From Poseidonocella sp. HB161398 (lineage in GTDB: Bacteria; Pseudomonadota; Alphaproteobacteria; Rhodobacterales; Rhodobacteraceae): DNA of 64,000 bases. The notes under the pieces are model-generated. The model did no database searches, was not told where the DNA came from, and saw only the letters and a program-made list of their open reading frames with translations. Of this stretch, positions 19,019 through 28,330 are shown in pieces (the first letter of the stretch is position 1; every line of letters begins with the position of its first letter). The translations under genes were made by a program, and so were the position numbers. The stretch spans positions 51,080 through 115,079 of the forward strand of contig NZ_VATA01000020.1 of the NCBI RefSeq assembly GCF_005870025.1, written 5' to 3'.

Positions 19019-20401
19019 GTGCCCTCCGAGACTGCCGCCGACTGGCGGGACAAGCTTCCGGTGGCCTTCCAGGCCTACCGTGCCGACCGCCGAATCGAAG
19101 AAGTCGAATGCGTGATCCCCGACCTCGTCGGCCAGTCCCGCGGCAAGGCGATGCCATTCCACAAGTTCAATCCCGAGAGCCGCTTCCATCTGCCGATCTC
19201 GCTGTTCTACCAGACGATCACCGGCGAATGGGTCGATATCGAGGAGATCGACCAGCAATGGACCGAGACCGACATCATCCTGGTCCCGGACATGAGCACC
19301 GCCACCGCCGCCCCCTGGGCGGAGGAGGACGTGACGTTGCAGGTGATCTGCGACCTGGAGACCCGCCAGGGCGAGGTGCTGGAAGTCGCGCCGAGAAACG
19401 TGCTGCGCCGGGTGATCGAGCGCTATGCCGACCGCGGCTGGACGCCGGTCGTGGCGCCCGAGCTGGAATTCTACCTGACCAAGCCCAATGTCGACCCGAA
19501 CGAGCCGATCGAGCCGCCGGTGGGCCGGACCGGGCGGCGCGGCACCGGGCGGCAGGCCTATTCGATGTCGGCGGTGGATGAATACGGCCCGGTCATAGAC
19601 ACGATCTACGAATATGCCGAGGCCCAGGGGCTGGCGATCGACACGCTGATCCAGGAAGGCGGCGCCGGGCAGATCGAGATCAACCTTTTGCATGGCGACC
19701 CGCTGTGGCTGGCCGACCAGGTCTTCTATTTCAAGCGCACGATCCGCGAGGCGGCGCTGAAGAACGGGATGTTCGCGACCTTCATGGCCAAGCCGATGCG
19801 CGACGAGCCGGGCTCGGCGATGCATATCCACCAGTCGATCCTCGATGCCGAGACCGGGCGGAACATCTTCACCGCCGAGGACGGGCGCGAGACGCCGGAA
19901 TTCTACCATTTCATCGGCGGCTCGCAGGTCTACGTGCAGAAGCTGATGCCGCTCTTCGCGCCCTATATCAACAGCTACCGCCGCCTCTCGGGCGGGCTCT
20001 CGGCGCCGACCAACCTGGAATGGGGCGCCGACAACCGCACCACCGGGCTGCGCATTCCCTCGTCGCCCGCGCAGCACCGGCGGGTGGAGAACCGGGTGAT
20101 TGGCATCGACTCCAATCCCTATCTGGCCATAGCCGGATCGCTGGCGGCGGGCTACATGGGGCTGGTGGAGAAGATCGACCCGAGGGCGCCCGCGGTGGGC
20201 GAGGTCTGGACCGAGATCGGCGAGACCATCCCCGAAGGCGCCTACGAGGCGCTGGCCGCCTTCGAGGAGGCCGGGGCCGTGCGGGAGGTGCTCTCCGAGG
20301 AGTTCTGCGCGCTCTACGCCGCGATCAAGAGCGCCGAAGTCAACGAGTTCCGGCAGGAGATCTCTCCCTGGGAACGGCAACATCTGATGCTGAACGTATA
20401 A
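19019..20401 (+). CDS. Glutamine synthetase-like ligase (second polyamine-linked copy)
   Basis: A 460-residue glutamine synthetase superfamily protein, likely another gamma-glutamyl-amine synthetase (PuuA-like). Blocks seen: I-P-D-L-V-G-Q-S-R-G-K-A, A-P-E-L-E-F-Y-L-T, G-A-G-Q-I-E-I-N-L, G-S-A-M-H-I-H-Q-S and V-E-N-R-V-I-G-I-D. GTG at 19019 was chosen because AGGTGA lies five bases before it; another GTG three codons earlier is possible. It heads a plus-strand unit with an aminotransferase, FAD oxidase and aldehyde dehydrogenase. It is clearly diverged from the ligase in the pot operon, so the two may use different amines. Confidence 0.86.
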   Translation: MPSETAADWRDKLPVAFQAYRADRRIEEVECVIPDLVGQSRGKAMPFHKFNPESRFHLPISLFYQTITGEWVDIEEIDQQWTETDIILVPDMSTATAAPWAEEDVTLQVICDLETRQGEVLEVAPRNVLRRVIERYADRGWTPVVAPELEFYLTKPNVDPNEPIEPPVGRTGRRGTGRQAYSMSAVDEYGPVIDTIYEYAEAQGLAIDTLIQEGGAGQIEINLLHGDPLWLADQVFYFKRTIREAALKNGMFATFMAKPMRDEPGSAMHIHQSILDAETGRNIFTAEDGRETPEFYHFIGGSQVYVQKLMPLFAPYINSYRRLSGGLSAPTNLEWGADNRTTGLRIPSSPAQHRRVENRVIGIDSNPYLAIAGSLAAGYMGLVEKIDPRAPAVGEVWTEIGETIPEGAYEALAAFEEAGAVREVLSEEFCALYAAIKSAEVNEFRQEISPWERQHLMLNV

Positions 20402-20412
20402 GAAGACGGACC

Positions 20413-21807
20413 ATGCCCCTGAACCATCTGCCCACGGCCGAATTGCAGGCCATCGACGCGGCCCATCACCTGCATCCCTTCACCGATGGCGACCAGCTGA
20501 ACGCCAAGGGCGCGCGGATCATCACCAAGGCCGACGGCGTGTTCCTGACCGACAGCGAGGGCGAGGTGATCCTCGACGGGATGGCCGGGCTCTGGTGCGT
20601 CAATATCGGCTACGGCCGCCGCGAGCTGGCCGAGGCCGCGCAGCGCCAGATGCTGGAGCTGCCCTTCTACAACACCTTCTTCCAGACCAGCCACGTGCCC
20701 GCGATCGAGCTGGCGCAGCGCCTGGCGGAGCTGTGCCCGGGCGATCTGAACCACGCCTTCTTCAACGGCTCGGGCTCGGATTCGAACGACACCAACCTGC
20801 GCATGGTGCGGCATTACTGGGCCGCGAAGGGCAAGCCCTCGAAGACGGTCGTGATCGCGCGCTGGAACGGCTATCACGGCTCGACCATGGGCGGCGGCAG
20901 CCTCGGCGGGATGAAGGGCATCCATGCCCAGGGCGGCCTGCCGATCCCGGACATCGCCCATATCAACCAGCCCGACTGGTGGTCCGAGGGCGGGGACCTG
21001 ACGCCGGAGGCCTTCGGGCTGCAGCGCGCGCAGGAGCTGGAGCAGAAGATCCTGGAGCTGGGCGAGGACCGCGTCGCGGCCTTCATCGCCGAGCCGGTGC
21101 AGGGCGCCGGGGGCGTGATCGTGCCGCCCACGACCTACTGGCCCGAGATCCAGCGGATCTGCGACAAGTACGAGATCCTGCTGATCGCCGACGAGGTCAT
21201 CACCGGCTTCGGCCGCACCGGCAGCTGGTTCGGCTCGCAGACCATGGGGATCCGCCCCGACATCATGACGCTGGCGAAGGGGCTGAGCTCGGGCTACATC
21301 CCGATCGGCGCCTCGGTGGTCTCCGACGAGGTGGCGGCCACGATCAACGCGGCCGGCGAATTCGCCCATGGCTACACCTATTCCGGCCATCCGGTGGCCG
21401 CGGCGGTGGCGCTGGAGAACCTGCGCATCCTCGACGAGGAGGGCATCGTCGAGCGTGCCGGCAGCGAGACCGCGCCCTATCTGGCGGAGGCCTGGGCCTC
21501 GCTCGGCGACCATCCGATGGTGGGCGAGACGAAGATCGCCGGTCTGATGGGCTCGCTGGCGCTGACGCCGGACAAGGCGGGCCGGGCGAAATTCGCCGCC
21601 GAGGGCGGCACGGTCGGCTATCTCTGCCGCGAGCGCTGCTTCGCCAACAACCTGGTGATGCGCCATGTCGGCGACCGGATGATCATCTCGCCGCCCTTGG
21701 TGATCTCGCATGCCGAGATCGACCTGCTGATCGGACGGGCGCGCAAGGCGCTGGACGAGGCCTTCGAGGAGGTCAAGGCGAAGGGCCTCTGGCAGGCCGC
21801 GGAATGA
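20413..21807 (+). CDS. Class III PLP aminotransferase (putrescine/omega-amine type)
   Basis: A 464-residue class III aminotransferase, probably moving the amino group of putrescine or another omega-amine to pyruvate. PLP ligands are Asp260 in L-I-A-D-E-V-I-T-G-F-G-R-T-G and Schiff-base Lys289 in T-L-A-K-G-L-S-S-G-Y. The phosphate-cup stretch F-F-N-G-S-G-S-D-S-N-D-T is near 116-127. It starts 11 bases after the ligase. The family also includes beta-alanine:pyruvate and taurine:pyruvate transaminases; the putrescine assignment comes from the neighbours. Confidence 0.88.
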   Translation: MPLNHLPTAELQAIDAAHHLHPFTDGDQLNAKGARIITKADGVFLTDSEGEVILDGMAGLWCVNIGYGRRELAEAAQRQMLELPFYNTFFQTSHVPAIELAQRLAELCPGDLNHAFFNGSGSDSNDTNLRMVRHYWAAKGKPSKTVVIARWNGYHGSTMGGGSLGGMKGIHAQGGLPIPDIAHINQPDWWSEGGDLTPEAFGLQRAQELEQKILELGEDRVAAFIAEPVQGAGGVIVPPTTYWPEIQRICDKYEILLIADEVITGFGRTGSWFGSQTMGIRPDIMTLAKGLSSGYIPIGASVVSDEVAATINAAGEFAHGYTYSGHPVAAAVALENLRILDEEGIVERAGSETAPYLAEAWASLGDHPMVGETKIAGLMGSLALTPDKAGRAKFAAEGGTVGYLCRERCFANNLVMRHVGDRMIISPPLVISHAEIDLLIGRARKALDEAFEEVKAKGLWQAAE

Positions 21808-21919
21808 CCCGGTCCCCGGCCGTGGCGCCACCAGCCGCAGGCAGACCTCTGGCCGCGCCTCCCCGCTCGGCAGGCCCGGGCCCGGCCGCCGGCGCCGCTT
21901 CGGTGGCGGCGCCGCGCTG

Positions 21920-23209
21920 ATGGACATCCTGCGGATCAACGATCCCGCGGGCGAGCTGCCGCGGTCGTGGTATGCCGCGACCGCCGCGCCGCCCGGGCGC
22001 TTCGATCCGGCGGAGGGCGAGATCCGGGCGGATGTCTGCGTGGTCGGCGGCGGCTTCACCGGGCTTTCGGCGGCGCTGCATGCGGCGCGGGCCGGGCTGA
22101 GCGTGGTGTTGATCGAGGCGAACCGGATCGGCTCGGGCGCCTCGGGGCGCAATGGCGGCCAGGTCGGCACCGGCCAGCGGGTCGAGCAGCCGGAGCTGGA
22201 GAAACTCGTCGGCCGCGAGGATGCGCGCAAGCTCTGGGAGATCGGGCTGGAATCGGTGGCGCTGACGAAGGCGCTGGCGGAGGAGGCCGGGGGCGATGCG
22301 GGCTGGGGGCAGGGGATCCTGCATGCCGACCACCGCGCCCGCTACGCCGCGCATAGCCGCGCCCATGTCGCGCACATGGCAGTGCATTACGGCTACGACA
22401 AGCTCAGCTATCTCGACCGCGACGCGATCCGCCACGAGGTCGGCTCGCCGGGCTACCATGCCGGGACGCTCGACATGGGCGGCGCGCATCTGCATCCGCT
22501 GCGCTATGCCTTCGGCCTCGCGCGGCTCTGCCTCGCGGCGGGGGTGGCGCTGCACGAAGGCAGCCGGATGACCGCGATCGAGGGAACCACGGTTGTCACC
22601 GAGCGCGCCCGCGTCCGCGCGGAGACGGTCCTGCTGGGGCTGAACGGCTATCACAACAACCTGCTGCCGGGGCTCGCGCGGCGGGTGATGCCGATCAACA
22701 ACTTCATCGCCGCGACCGAGCCCCTGGGCGCGCGCGCCACGGAGATCATCCGCAGCGGCCATGCGGTGGGCGACTCGCGCTTCGTGATCAACTACTTCCG
22801 CCTCAGCGAGGATGGCAGGCTGCTTTTCGGCGGCGGCGAGAGCTATGGCTACCGCTTCCCCGCCGACATCGCCGCCAAGGTCCGCAAGCCGATGCTGGAG
22901 GTGTTCCCGCAGCTCGCCGATGCAAAGATCACCCATGCCTGGGGCGGCACGCTGGGGATCACCATGCAGCGCCTGCCGCATTTCGCCGAAGTGTCGCCGG
23001 GCGTGTTCAGCGCCAGCGGCTTCTCGGGGCACGGCGTCGCCATGGGCACGCTGGCAGGCAAGATGATGGCGGAGGCGGCCGGCGGCGCGCGCGGCCGCTT
23101 CGACCTGATGGCCGGGCTTCCGGCCGCGAAATTTCCCGGAGGCGTGCTGCTGCGCGAACCGCTGCTGGCGGCCGCAATGACCTGGTACGCCCTCCGCGAC
23201 CGTTTGTAA
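21920..23209 (+). CDS. FAD-dependent oxidoreductase, PuuB-like
   Basis: A 429-residue D-amino-acid-oxidase-fold flavoprotein. The FAD dinucleotide loop V-V-G-G-G-F-T-G-L-S is at 41-50, followed by I-E-A-N-R-I-G-S-G-A-S-G-R-N-G-G-Q, strongly reminiscent of gamma-glutamylputrescine oxidase PuuB. The C-terminal W-G-G-T-L-G-I-T and F-S-G-H-G-V blocks are typical. It would oxidise gamma-glutamylputrescine to the aldehyde, which the next gene could oxidise further. The ATG follows a 112-base gap that is very G+C-rich and holds no gene. Confidence 0.87.
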   Translation: MDILRINDPAGELPRSWYAATAAPPGRFDPAEGEIRADVCVVGGGFTGLSAALHAARAGLSVVLIEANRIGSGASGRNGGQVGTGQRVEQPELEKLVGREDARKLWEIGLESVALTKALAEEAGGDAGWGQGILHADHRARYAAHSRAHVAHMAVHYGYDKLSYLDRDAIRHEVGSPGYHAGTLDMGGAHLHPLRYAFGLARLCLAAGVALHEGSRMTAIEGTTVVTERARVRAETVLLGLNGYHNNLLPGLARRVMPINNFIAATEPLGARATEIIRSGHAVGDSRFVINYFRLSEDGRLLFGGGESYGYRFPADIAAKVRKPMLEVFPQLADAKITHAWGGTLGITMQRLPHFAEVSPGVFSASGFSGHGVAMGTLAGKMMAEAAGGARGRFDLMAGLPAAKFPGGVLLREPLLAAAMTWYALRDRL

Positions 23210-23220
23210 GGAGTAGACGG

Positions 23221-24651
23221 ATGACCGAGCTTCAGACCGGAAAGTTCTATTATGCGGGGAGCTGGATGGCGCCCGTGGGGCAGGACCGCCTGGGCGTGAT
23301 CAACCCCGCCACCGAGGAGCAGATCGCCGAGATCGCGCTGGGCACCGAAGAGGACGTGAACCGCGCGGTGGCTTCGGCGGTCTCGGCCTTCGAGAGCTTC
23401 TCGCGCACGACCAGGGCGGAGCGGCTGGAGCTGCTGCGGTCCGTCCGCGCGGTCTACGAGAAGCGCTATGACGAGATGGCCCATGTCATCACCTCGGAGA
23501 TGGGCGCGCCGATCTGGCTGTCGAAGAACGCCCAGGCGCTGGTCGGCCGCGGACATATGGACGGCTTCCTCCAGGCGCTCGAGCACATGGAGTTCGAATA
23601 CACCAACCTGGCCGGCGACCTGATCGTGAAGGAGCCGATCGGCGTCTGCGGGCTGATCACGCCCTGGAACTGGCCGATCAACCAGATCGCGCTGAAGGTG
23701 CTGGCCGCGCTGGCCGCGGGCTGCACCATGGTGCTGAAACCCTCCGAGCTGACGCCGCTTTCGGGGCTGCTCTATGCCGAGATCCTCGACGAGGCGGGCG
23801 TGCCGCCGGGGGTGTTCAACCTGGTCAACGGCACCGGGCCCGAGGTCGGCGCCGCGCTGTCGAAGCATCCCGACATCACCATGATGAGCTTCACCGGCTC
23901 GACCCGCGCCGGGCGGCAGATCAGCATCGACGCCGCGGAGAACATCAAGCGCGTCGCGCTGGAGCTGGGCGGCAAGTCGCCGAACATCCTTCTGGACGAC
24001 TGCGACGTCGAGGCGGCGGTCAAGCAGGGCGCCCGCGCGGTGTTCTGGAATACCGGGCAGAGCTGCAACGCGCCGACCCGGATGCTGGTCCCGGCCGCGA
24101 TCTACGAGCAGGCCAAGGAGGTCGCCAAGGCGACGGCCGAGGCGACCGAGGTGGGCGATCCGGCCGTCGACGGCCGCCATATCGGCCCGCTGGCCTCCGA
24201 CATCCAGTTCGAGAAGGTGCAGGCGCTGATCCAGCAGGGGATCGACGAGGGCGCGACGCTGCTGGCCGGCGGCACGGGGCGGCCGAACGGGCTGAACCAC
24301 GGCTACTATGTCCGGCCGACGGTCTTCGCCGATGTCACCAATGACATGGTCATCGCGCAGGAGGAGATCTTCGGCCCGGTGCTGTCGATGATCCCCTATA
24401 CCGACGAGGACGACGCGGTGCGCATCGCCAATGACACGCCCTACGGCCTCGCGGCCTATGTGCAGTCGGGCGATCCGGAACGGGCGATGGCCGTGGGCCG
24501 CCGCCTGCGCGCGGGCATGGTGCGGCTGAACGGCTCGGACCTGACCTGGGGCTCGCCCTTCGGCGGCTACAAGATGTCCGGCAACGGCCGCGAGGGCGGC
24601 GAGATGGGGATCGAGGACTTCCTCGAGACCAAGTGCATCACGCGCCCCTGA
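23221..24651 (+). CDS. Aldehyde dehydrogenase family protein
   Basis: A 476-residue NAD(P)+-dependent aldehyde dehydrogenase. Catalytic residues visible: Asn150 in T-P-W-N-W-P, Glu248 in L-E-L-G-G-K-S-P-N and nucleophile Cys282 in N-T-G-Q-S-C-N-A. The coenzyme loop F-T-G-S-T-R-A-G is at 224-231. As the last gene of the polyamine unit, 11 bases after the oxidase, it probably oxidises gamma-glutamyl-gamma-aminobutyraldehyde or 4-aminobutyraldehyde, the PuuC-type step. A PuuD-type hydrolase to release GABA is not present in this unit. Confidence 0.93.
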   Translation: MTELQTGKFYYAGSWMAPVGQDRLGVINPATEEQIAEIALGTEEDVNRAVASAVSAFESFSRTTRAERLELLRSVRAVYEKRYDEMAHVITSEMGAPIWLSKNAQALVGRGHMDGFLQALEHMEFEYTNLAGDLIVKEPIGVCGLITPWNWPINQIALKVLAALAAGCTMVLKPSELTPLSGLLYAEILDEAGVPPGVFNLVNGTGPEVGAALSKHPDITMMSFTGSTRAGRQISIDAAENIKRVALELGGKSPNILLDDCDVEAAVKQGARAVFWNTGQSCNAPTRMLVPAAIYEQAKEVAKATAEATEVGDPAVDGRHIGPLASDIQFEKVQALIQQGIDEGATLLAGGTGRPNGLNHGYYVRPTVFADVTNDMVIAQEEIFGPVLSMIPYTDEDDAVRIANDTPYGLAAYVQSGDPERAMAVGRRLRAGMVRLNGSDLTWGSPFGGYKMSGNGREGGEMGIEDFLETKCITRP

Positions 24652-24693
24652 GCGCCATTCGCTGACGGGGCCGGCGGTCCGCCCGCCGCCCCC

Positions 24694-25026
24694 TTAGCCG
24701 CCCGCGGCCAGCTGCCGCCGCCGCGCCAGCCCGCCATTGAGCATCACGTAGTCATGCACCTCGCAGAGCATGAAATGCCGGGTGTCGCGGTCCTCGAGCT
24801 GGCGCAGGGTCGCGGCATCGCCCGCCAGATAGCGGTGGGCGGTGCGGCGGAACGGCTCGGGCAGGCCCAGGTTGAACTGCGAGGGCTTCGCCAGCAGCCG
24901 CAGGATGCGTTCGAAGAGCAGCTCGTAGCGGTCGTCGGCCGGCTCCATGTAGAGGGTCTCCACCCCCTCGCCATACTGGCCGAAGAGCCGCAGGTAGTCG
25001 TCGATCGACGGGGTGTCCTGAATCAT
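24694..25026 (-). CDS. Hypothetical protein, 110 residues
   Basis: I do not recognise this protein. It has 110 residues, no signal peptide and no membrane segment, and looks mostly helical, with L-F-E-R-I-L-R-L-L and T-R-H-F-M-L-C-E-V-H-D-Y-V as the most structured stretches. Codon use matches its neighbours and the frame has a clear ATG, so I take it as real. It converges with the aldehyde dehydrogenase and is divergent from a response regulator. Confidence 0.6.
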   Translation of the reverse strand: MIQDTPSIDDYLRLFGQYGEGVETLYMEPADDRYELLFERILRLLAKPSQFNLGLPEPFRRTAHRYLAGDAATLRQLEDRDTRHFMLCEVHDYVMLNGGLARRRQLAAGG

Positions 25027-25268
25027 GTCTCCTGTCGCTCATGATCGGGGCTTGCCCCGGATGGCTGTCCCCGCCGAGCCTAGGCGAGTCCCGCCGCCGC
25101 GCCTAGTTTGGAATGCTTCTAAATCGGTGCGGCGCGGGGGCTGCGCCTGCTCCATGGGCATCTGCCCCGGATTTGCGCAGGCCGCTGCCGTGCGCGGTTC
25201 CGGCCGGGCCGCGTCTGGCCTTTGCCGGGGCACTGCCTAGATTGGGGAGGCAGCCGGAAGGGAAGACG

Positions 25269-25946
25269 ATGAAGATACTGCTGGTCGAGGACGACGCCAA
25301 GATCGCGCAATTCGTGGCCGAGGGGCTGGCGCAGGAGGGCCATGCGGTAGAGCGCTTCGGCGACGGCAAGGCGGCGCTGGCCCATTGCCTCGACGCCGAT
25401 CCCGACGTGGCGATCATCGACCGGATGCTGCCGGGGCTCGACGGGCTGTCGCTGGTCCGGGCGCTGCGCGCGGCGGGCAAGGCGATGCCGGTGCTGTTCC
25501 TGACCGCGCTCGACCAGGTCGACCAGCGGGTCGAGGGGTTCAGGGCCGGGGCGGATGACTACCTGGGCAAGCCCTTCCATTTCGCCGAGCTTCTGGCCCG
25601 GGTCGAGGCGCTTGGCCGCCGCCAGGGCGGCACCGCGCCCGAGACGGTGCTGAAGGTGCATGACCTGTCGCTGGACCTGATGGCCCATAGCGCCACCCGC
25701 GCGGGGCAGGAGATCGAGCTGCATGCCCGCGAATACCAGCTGCTGGAGCTGCTGATGCGCAATGCCGGGCGGGTGGTGACCCGCTCGATGCTGCTCGACC
25801 GGGTGTGGAACATCAATTTCGAGCCGGGCACGACAGTGGTCGAGACCCATGTCAGCCGGCTGCGCGCCAAGATCGACAAGCCCTTCGACTGCCCGCTGAT
25901 CCACACGGTGCGGAATTTCGGATACGTGATGCATGGCCCGCGCTAG
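25269..25946 (+). CDS. OmpR-type response regulator
   Basis: A 225-residue two-component regulator. The receiver domain has the acidic pair Asp8/Asp9, phospho-acceptor Asp51 in I-I-D-R-M-L-P, Thr79 and Lys101 in L-G-K-P-F. A winged-helix DNA-binding domain covers about 128-225, with R-E-Y-Q-L-L-E-L-L-M and V-E-T-H-V-S-R-L-R-A-K-I-D, the OmpR/PhoB pattern. The kinase gene starts inside its 3' end (14-base overlap), so the two form one system. The stimulus is unknown. Confidence 0.95.
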   Translation: MKILLVEDDAKIAQFVAEGLAQEGHAVERFGDGKAALAHCLDADPDVAIIDRMLPGLDGLSLVRALRAAGKAMPVLFLTALDQVDQRVEGFRAGADDYLGKPFHFAELLARVEALGRRQGGTAPETVLKVHDLSLDLMAHSATRAGQEIELHAREYQLLELLMRNAGRVVTRSMLLDRVWNINFEPGTTVVETHVSRLRAKIDKPFDCPLIHTVRNFGYVMHGPR

Positions 25947-27294
25947 GCTGACCTCCGGCCTGACCTCGGGCGCGGCCTTCCGCGGCGCGCTCTACGGCAT
26001 CGCCGCCTTCTGCGGGGTGCTGTTCCTGTCGGGGATCGCGGTGCTGATGACCGCGCGCCATGCGGTGATGTCCGATATCCAGGCCGGGCTCGCCGCGCAG
26101 CTGGCCTTCGTCCAGGAAATGGCCGCCGCGAACGAGCCCGCGGCCTTCGGCGAGACGGTCAGCGACCTCGCGCGCCGCTTTGCCGCCGCCAACATGGTCG
26201 TGGCGGTCTATGATGCCGAGGGCGTGGTGGCCGCCAATGCCGCGCTGCCGCCCGGCACGGCCACCTGGAAGATCGTCGAGGATGTCGCCACGGTCTATGG
26301 CGAGCGGCTCGACCGGGTGCTGCTGCTGACCGGGCGGGCAGGGCCCTATACGGTGGTGCTGGGCCGTGATCTCGCCGGGGTGGCGCGGGTCAGCCATGCC
26401 ATTGCCGGGGTGCTGGCGCTGGTCGGCGCGGCGGTGGTGGCGGCGCTGATCGCCATCGGCTGGGTGCTCTCGGCGCGGTCCGAGCGGGCGCTGGGGCGGA
26501 TCGAGGCGGTGCTCGACCGGGTGTCGCGCGGTGAATTCGGCGCCCGTGCGCCCGAGGCGGCCGACCCGGACCAGATCGACCGGGTGGCGGCGAAGATCAA
26601 CCTGCATCTCGACCGGCTGGAGATCCTGATGGAAGAGGCCCGCAGCCGCGCCGCCTCCATTGCCCATGACCTGCGCACGCCCCTGGCGCGGGCGATGCTG
26701 ACCGCCGAGCGGCTGCTGGCCGAGGTGGGCGAGGGGCCGGGCGCCGGGGCGGCGGCGGATCTGGCGGGCGAGCTCGACGGGCTGGCGCGGATCTTCGACG
26801 CCATCCTGCGGATCGCCCGGCTCGAGGGCGCGCGCGAGGCGCTGCCCGCCGCGCCGGTCGATCTGGGCGAGGTGGCCGCCGAGGTGGCCGATCTCTACGG
26901 TGCGGCGGCCGAGGCGGCGGGGCAGAGCCTCTGCGCCGAGGGCCATGCCTGGACCGCCGGGGATCCGGTGCTGCTGACCCAGCTTGCGGCCAATCTGGCG
27001 GCCAATGCCGTCGCCCATGCCGGGCCGGGCGCCTCCATCCGGCTGTCTGCGGCGATGCGCGACGGCCGCGCGGTCCTCGCCTGCGCCGATGACGGTCCGG
27101 GCATCCCCGAGGCGGAGCGGGCCCGCGTGCTCGACCCCTTCGTGCGGCTGGAGGGGGCGGGCGAGGGCACCGGGCTGGGCCTGACCTTCGTGCGCGCTGC
27201 CGCCGAGCGCCATGGCGCGGAGCTGCGCCTCGGCGGCAACGGGCCCGGCCTCAGGGTCGAGGTGATCTTTCCGGCAAAGCTTGCAGACATGTAA
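25933..27294 (+). CDS. Sensor histidine kinase
   Basis: A 453-residue membrane kinase. Two transmembrane helices (about 18-40 and 156-178) flank a periplasmic sensor domain of about 115 residues. A HAMP linker follows, then the dimerisation helix with His245 in I-A-H-D-L-R-T-P-L. The N-box (N-L-A-A-N-A-V-A-H-A) and the G-boxes D-D-G-P-G-I-P and G-T-G-L-G-L are present. It phosphorylates the overlapping response regulator. The YfdX-family gene just downstream is a candidate target. Confidence 0.93.
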   Translation: MARARLTSGLTSGAAFRGALYGIAAFCGVLFLSGIAVLMTARHAVMSDIQAGLAAQLAFVQEMAAANEPAAFGETVSDLARRFAAANMVVAVYDAEGVVAANAALPPGTATWKIVEDVATVYGERLDRVLLLTGRAGPYTVVLGRDLAGVARVSHAIAGVLALVGAAVVAALIAIGWVLSARSERALGRIEAVLDRVSRGEFGARAPEAADPDQIDRVAAKINLHLDRLEILMEEARSRAASIAHDLRTPLARAMLTAERLLAEVGEGPGAGAAADLAGELDGLARIFDAILRIARLEGAREALPAAPVDLGEVAAEVADLYGAAAEAAGQSLCAEGHAWTAGDPVLLTQLAANLAANAVAHAGPGASIRLSAAMRDGRAVLACADDGPGIPEAERARVLDPFVRLEGAGEGTGLGLTFVRAAAERHGAELRLGGNGPGLRVEVIFPAKLADM

Positions 27295-27367
27295 ACTCCG
27301 GCGCATTCGGCGGTAAGGGCCGCGCCCCATCTCCTCCCTGTGACCAAGACAACCCATGGAGGACAGC

Positions 27368-28162
27368 ATGGCACAGCGTTCGAAATTCGGCCGGAAAGTC
27401 GCCATCCTCGTGGCGTCCACCGCGATCCTGGCTTCGCCGATGGCGACCATCGCCGTGGCGGCCGAGAATGCGAAAACGGCCGACCAGTCCCAGGCCCAGC
27501 CGGCCCAGTCCCAGTCGGCCAAGCCCGATGCGGATTACGCCACGCAGGACGAGTTCCTGAAGGTCTCCGACGAGGGGCTCTCGGTGCTCAGCAAGGTGCA
27601 CCAGGCACGGGCCGAGCTCTATGACGGCCAGACCGACGCGGCGGCCAAGCTGCTGGACGATGCCGGGACGGCGCTGGACAGCGCCAAGGGCGACCTGCAC
27701 CAGATGCTGGTGGCCGATACCAGCAGCGGCTCGGACGAGCCGGTCCTGCTGCCGGTCGATGTCCAGATCGGCTATGGCGAGACTTTCGTGCCCGACGAGG
27801 CCTCGAACAAGGCGATCAGCGAGGCCGGGGCGCAGATGCAGGCCAACGAGCCCGACAAGGCGCTGGAGACGCTGCGCATGGCCGAGCTCGACATGCGGGT
27901 GATCGCCGCGATGATGCCGCTCGACGCCACGGCGGCGCATATCTCCGACGCGCAGAAGGCGATCGGCACGGGCGACACCGCCTCGGCCGAGACCTCTCTG
28001 GCAGCGCTCGAGGACGGGGTGGTGGTCCAGGGCTGGACGATCGACGCGATCCCGCGCCAGGGCGACGGCTCGGTGCAGCAATCCTCCGCGGCCGGTACCG
28101 TGGGCGGCATGCAGGAGGCGCTGCCCGGCCAGCCGGCCCAGCCCGCGACCGCGGTCAACTGA
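27368..28162 (+). CDS. YfdX family secreted protein
   Basis: A 264-residue exported protein with a Sec signal peptide (about 1-31, ending V-A-V-A-A). The conserved region contains V-S-D-E-G-L-S-V-L-S-K-V-H-Q-A-R and L-Y-D-G-Q-T-D-A-A-A-K-L-L-D-D-A, the pattern of the YfdX family, whose E. coli member is induced by the acid-resistance regulator EvgA. I chose the ATG that has GGAGG eight bases upstream; an in-frame ATG four codons earlier overlaps that site. It lies 73 bases after a histidine kinase. The C-terminal 40 residues are Gln/Pro/Ala-rich and low in complexity. Confidence 0.72.
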   Translation: MAQRSKFGRKVAILVASTAILASPMATIAVAAENAKTADQSQAQPAQSQSAKPDADYATQDEFLKVSDEGLSVLSKVHQARAELYDGQTDAAAKLLDDAGTALDSAKGDLHQMLVADTSSGSDEPVLLPVDVQIGYGETFVPDEASNKAISEAGAQMQANEPDKALETLRMAELDMRVIAAMMPLDATAAHISDAQKAIGTGDTASAETSLAALEDGVVVQGWTIDAIPRQGDGSVQQSSAAGTVGGMQEALPGQPAQPATAVN

Positions 28163-28198
28163 CCCGGCGCCCTCATTCTCTCTCAGGTGGCAAGACTG

Positions 28199-28226
28199 GC
28201 CCCGCGCATCGCCGCGGGGCTTTTTT
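28199..28226 (+). terminator. Intrinsic terminator after the YfdX-family gene
   Basis: GCCCCGCG and CGCGGGGC form an 8-bp perfect stem with a 6-base loop, followed directly by six T. It sits 36 bases after the stop codon. Confidence 0.92.
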
Positions 28227-28330
28227 CATGCCGGCGGCCGGTCGGATGTTCACGATTCCGTCTCTGGAAATCCGGCCGTGCTGTCCCTAGTCTGGGGGAC
28301 GGATATCCGGAACGGGGCAGGAGGCCGGGC

